Assembly: GCF_002419965.1 (NCBI RefSeq)
Contig: NZ_DIHC01000033.1
Span: forward strand, 125,743 to 189,742
DNA length: 64,000 bases
Reading direction: 5' to 3'
From: Pseudomonas sp. UBA5706
Lineage (GTDB): Bacteria; Pseudomonadota; Gammaproteobacteria; Pseudomonadales; Pseudomonadaceae
Position 1 is the first letter of the stretch. The number at the start of each line of letters is the position of its first letter. This document shows, piece after piece, positions 62,919 to 64,000 of this stretch. Position numbers and translations under genes: made by a program. The notes beneath the pieces were generated by a model that was not told the DNA's origin, did no database searches, and saw nothing but the letters and a program-made list of their open reading frames with translations.

Positions 62919-63161
62919 TTAACTGCGGCGCGGTGGCGCTACCGCTTTAAGAATCTCATACGCATCCGCGTCCAAATGCCTGCAGATTTCTAAGAATTCG
63001 ATCACGTCAAGACGACGCTCTCCACGCTCGTACTTGGAAACGAACGACTGCGGCCGGCTGAGTGCCTCAGAGAGTTGTTGCTGCGTGATGCTTGCCAGCT
63101 TGCGCTGCTCGATCAGTAATACGAGCAGCCGCTGGTACGGTTCCGAGTGGATGGATTTCAA
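62919..63161 (-). CDS. XRE-family helix-turn-helix regulator
   Basis: An 80-residue DNA-binding protein with one Cro/CI-type helix-turn-helix domain (about 22-68): ITQQQLSEALSRPQSFVSKYERGERRLDVIEFLEI. It starts at a TTG (63161-63159), about 25 bases downstream of a likely minus-strand promoter whose spacer lies in the palindrome at 63197. Small regulators like this control restriction systems or mobile elements. It is 864 bases from mod, so a role there is only possible. It likely represses itself and the divergent gene. Confidence 0.75.
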   Translation of the reverse strand: MKSIHSEPYQRLLVLLIEQRKLASITQQQLSEALSRPQSFVSKYERGERRLDVIEFLEICRHLDADAYEILKAVAPPRRS

Positions 63162-63191
63162 AGTGCGCCGCCAAAAAAAGGACTGGCGGAC

Positions 63192-63240
63192 TAAATAAAC
63201 CTGTTCTGGGATTATCCCAAAACAGGTTTTTAGGTATTAT
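63192..63240. promoter_or_regulatory. Divergent promoters over a 33-bp palindrome
   Basis: The palindrome (63197-63229) is AAACCTGTT-C-TGGGAT-T-ATCCCA-A-AACAGGTTT with one mismatch. Plus strand: TTATCC (63212-63217), 17 bases, TATTAT (63235-63240). Minus strand: TTGGGA (63220-63215), 17 bases, TATTTA (63197-63192). Both promoters use bases inside the palindrome, so one bound repressor could block both. Confidence 0.6.
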
Positions 63241-63305
63241 CCGAGACTGTTTTGCCTGAATGTGTAAGGCAACGGACCAACCAAAAGCCGAAAAAGGATC
63301 TCTCC

Positions 63306-63710
63306 GTGCTGAACAAAGCGTTGATTTTTGCCACCACCGTGCTGCTTTCAGCCCCAACACTTGCGGAGGTCAAGGCAGACTGCTCGACAAAAATGAATGG
63401 CAGCACACGCTGCGAATTCATCAACAATGGTGTGAAAAAGGACAGTTCGTGCGTGGTAATAGAGGTGGCCCGGGGTTATGACGCAGATGTCTACAGCGTC
63501 CGCTCAGCAGGTGGTAAGGGGGCGGTGTTAACTTCTGAAAAGATCTGCTCAGGACTCGTTGAGCCACAAGATATCCGTGAGCGTACACCGACTGGGTCGT
63601 TCACGGCTGGCGGACGAATCATGACGCCTTTCGAGTTTTGCCAGTCAGATAACCCATGGTTCAAAGCTTCTTCGAACTGCACCATGACAACTAAAACCGT
63701 TGCGAACTGA
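63306..63710 (+). CDS. Exported Cys-rich protein of unknown function
   Basis: A 134-residue protein with a Sec signal (MLNKALIFATTVLLSAPTLA, then EVKADC). The mature part has six Cys, which suggests disulfide bonds in the periplasm or outside the cell. I start at the GTG at 63306, since AAAAGGA is seven bases upstream and gives the clean signal peptide. No family is recognised. It begins about 60 bases downstream of the plus-strand promoter over the palindrome and is followed by a lipoprotein gene. Confidence 0.65.
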   Translation: MLNKALIFATTVLLSAPTLAEVKADCSTKMNGSTRCEFINNGVKKDSSCVVIEVARGYDADVYSVRSAGGKGAVLTSEKICSGLVEPQDIRERTPTGSFTAGGRIMTPFEFCQSDNPWFKASSNCTMTTKTVAN

Positions 63711-63730
63711 CCGTGATTAAAGGACTGAAC

Positions 63731-63982
63731 ATGCGGGCGATTGTTGAAGCAAAGCATCTGAAAATACCGGGACTGGTCGCTGCCATGCTGCTTTTGACAG
63801 GGTGTAGCTATGGCTTAACCCAGCGAGGTATTGACTCGTCTCCAGTGAGTAAAACAGTGATGGTCAAAGGCTCCGCTCGTGAGGTGTACCAGTCTCTTGC
63901 TCACGAGATGCAAGGCCCTGGCTGCCCGCCGATCCACTCGAGTCAACTCTATGAAAATGGAGATAGCTTCGTCGTGTACTGA
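63731..63982 (+). CDS. Small lipoprotein of unknown function
   Basis: An 83-residue precursor with an N-terminal hydrophobic segment and the lipobox LTGC (Cys26, in AMLLLTGCSYGL). The mature part is short and polar (AREVYQSLAHEMQ, IHSSQLYENGDSF). The ATG at 63731 follows AAAGGA at seven bases; an earlier GTG at 63713 is possible. It lies 20 bases after the Cys-rich protein and is probably in the same operon. An ATG at 63992 near the window edge may open a third gene. Confidence 0.6.
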   Translation: MRAIVEAKHLKIPGLVAAMLLLTGCSYGLTQRGIDSSPVSKTVMVKGSAREVYQSLAHEMQGPGCPPIHSSQLYENGDSFVVY

Positions 63983-64000
63983 ACGAGCCCCATGAAAGAC

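Noticed and set aside
1..64000. CRISPR arrays or insertion sequences
   Set aside because: No regularly spaced direct repeats and no transposase frame were seen anywhere in the window.

Overview
The window is a stretch of Pseudomonas chromosome. The gene order from fieF to ppa follows, with few changes, the order I know from P. aeruginosa PAO1 (about PA3962 to PA4031): ladS next to thiD-thiE-hemL, miaB-phoH-ybeY-corC-lnt, leuS-lptE-holA, lipA-lipB, the rodA/PBP2 elongation cluster with rlmH-rsfS-nadD-proA, then ubiX-mpl and mtfA-ppa. The moderate GC content, REP elements of the type with a CCGGACTGCTATAGGG core, and a ladS kinase without a receiver suggest a plant-associated or fluorescent species, perhaps the P. 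syringae group. That species-level guess is inference.

Layout. 1-9.9 kb: metal efflux (fieF), a glutamine-rich envelope protein, an Lrp-type regulator, and 23S rRNA and AMP metabolism genes (rluE, amn), then an AidB-like flavoprotein and the LadS-like sensor kinase. 10.2-20 kb: thiamine and heme precursor genes, miaB, and the phoH-ybeY-corC-lnt operon for ribosome maturation, ion homeostasis and lipoprotein acylation. 20-28 kb: an ElyC-like protein, a small unknown pair, leuS-lptE-holA, the ribosome rescue factor arfA with an internal hairpin, and a lipoprotein lytic transglycosylase. 28-39.7 kb: a long minus-strand block that makes lipoate and builds the cell wall (lipA, lipB, ybeD, dacA, rlpA, mltB, rodA, mrdA, rlmH, rsfS, nadD, proA). 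39.9-49.5 kb: mpg, a DedA-PAP2 fusion, a Lon-substrate-domain protein, an LrgB/CidA pair, a MaoC hydratase, a MORN-repeat caspase-like lipoprotein, an NAD(P)-binding protein, ubiX and mpl. 49.7-57.2 kb: a sigma-54 activator divergent from exaC with a good -24/-12 promoter, a DedA protein, mtfA, ppa and a LexA-like S24 repressor.

From about 57.2 kb to the right end the familiar core ends and the sequence looks like an accessory island. It has a two-gene type III restriction-modification system (mod-res), long non-coding gaps, a small XRE regulator divergent from two small exported proteins, and a strong palindrome lying across both divergent promoters.

No tRNA, rRNA, CRISPR array, insertion sequence or riboswitch was recognised. 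The most informative signals beyond ordinary genes are the hairpin inside arfA (a non-stop mRNA switch), a nine-base homopolymer in rlpA just before its SPOR domain, the palindromic bidirectional operator at 63.2 kb, the MORN-caspase lipoprotein, the sigma-54 promoter of exaC, and a minus-strand terminator at 2.6 kb with no gene in front of it.
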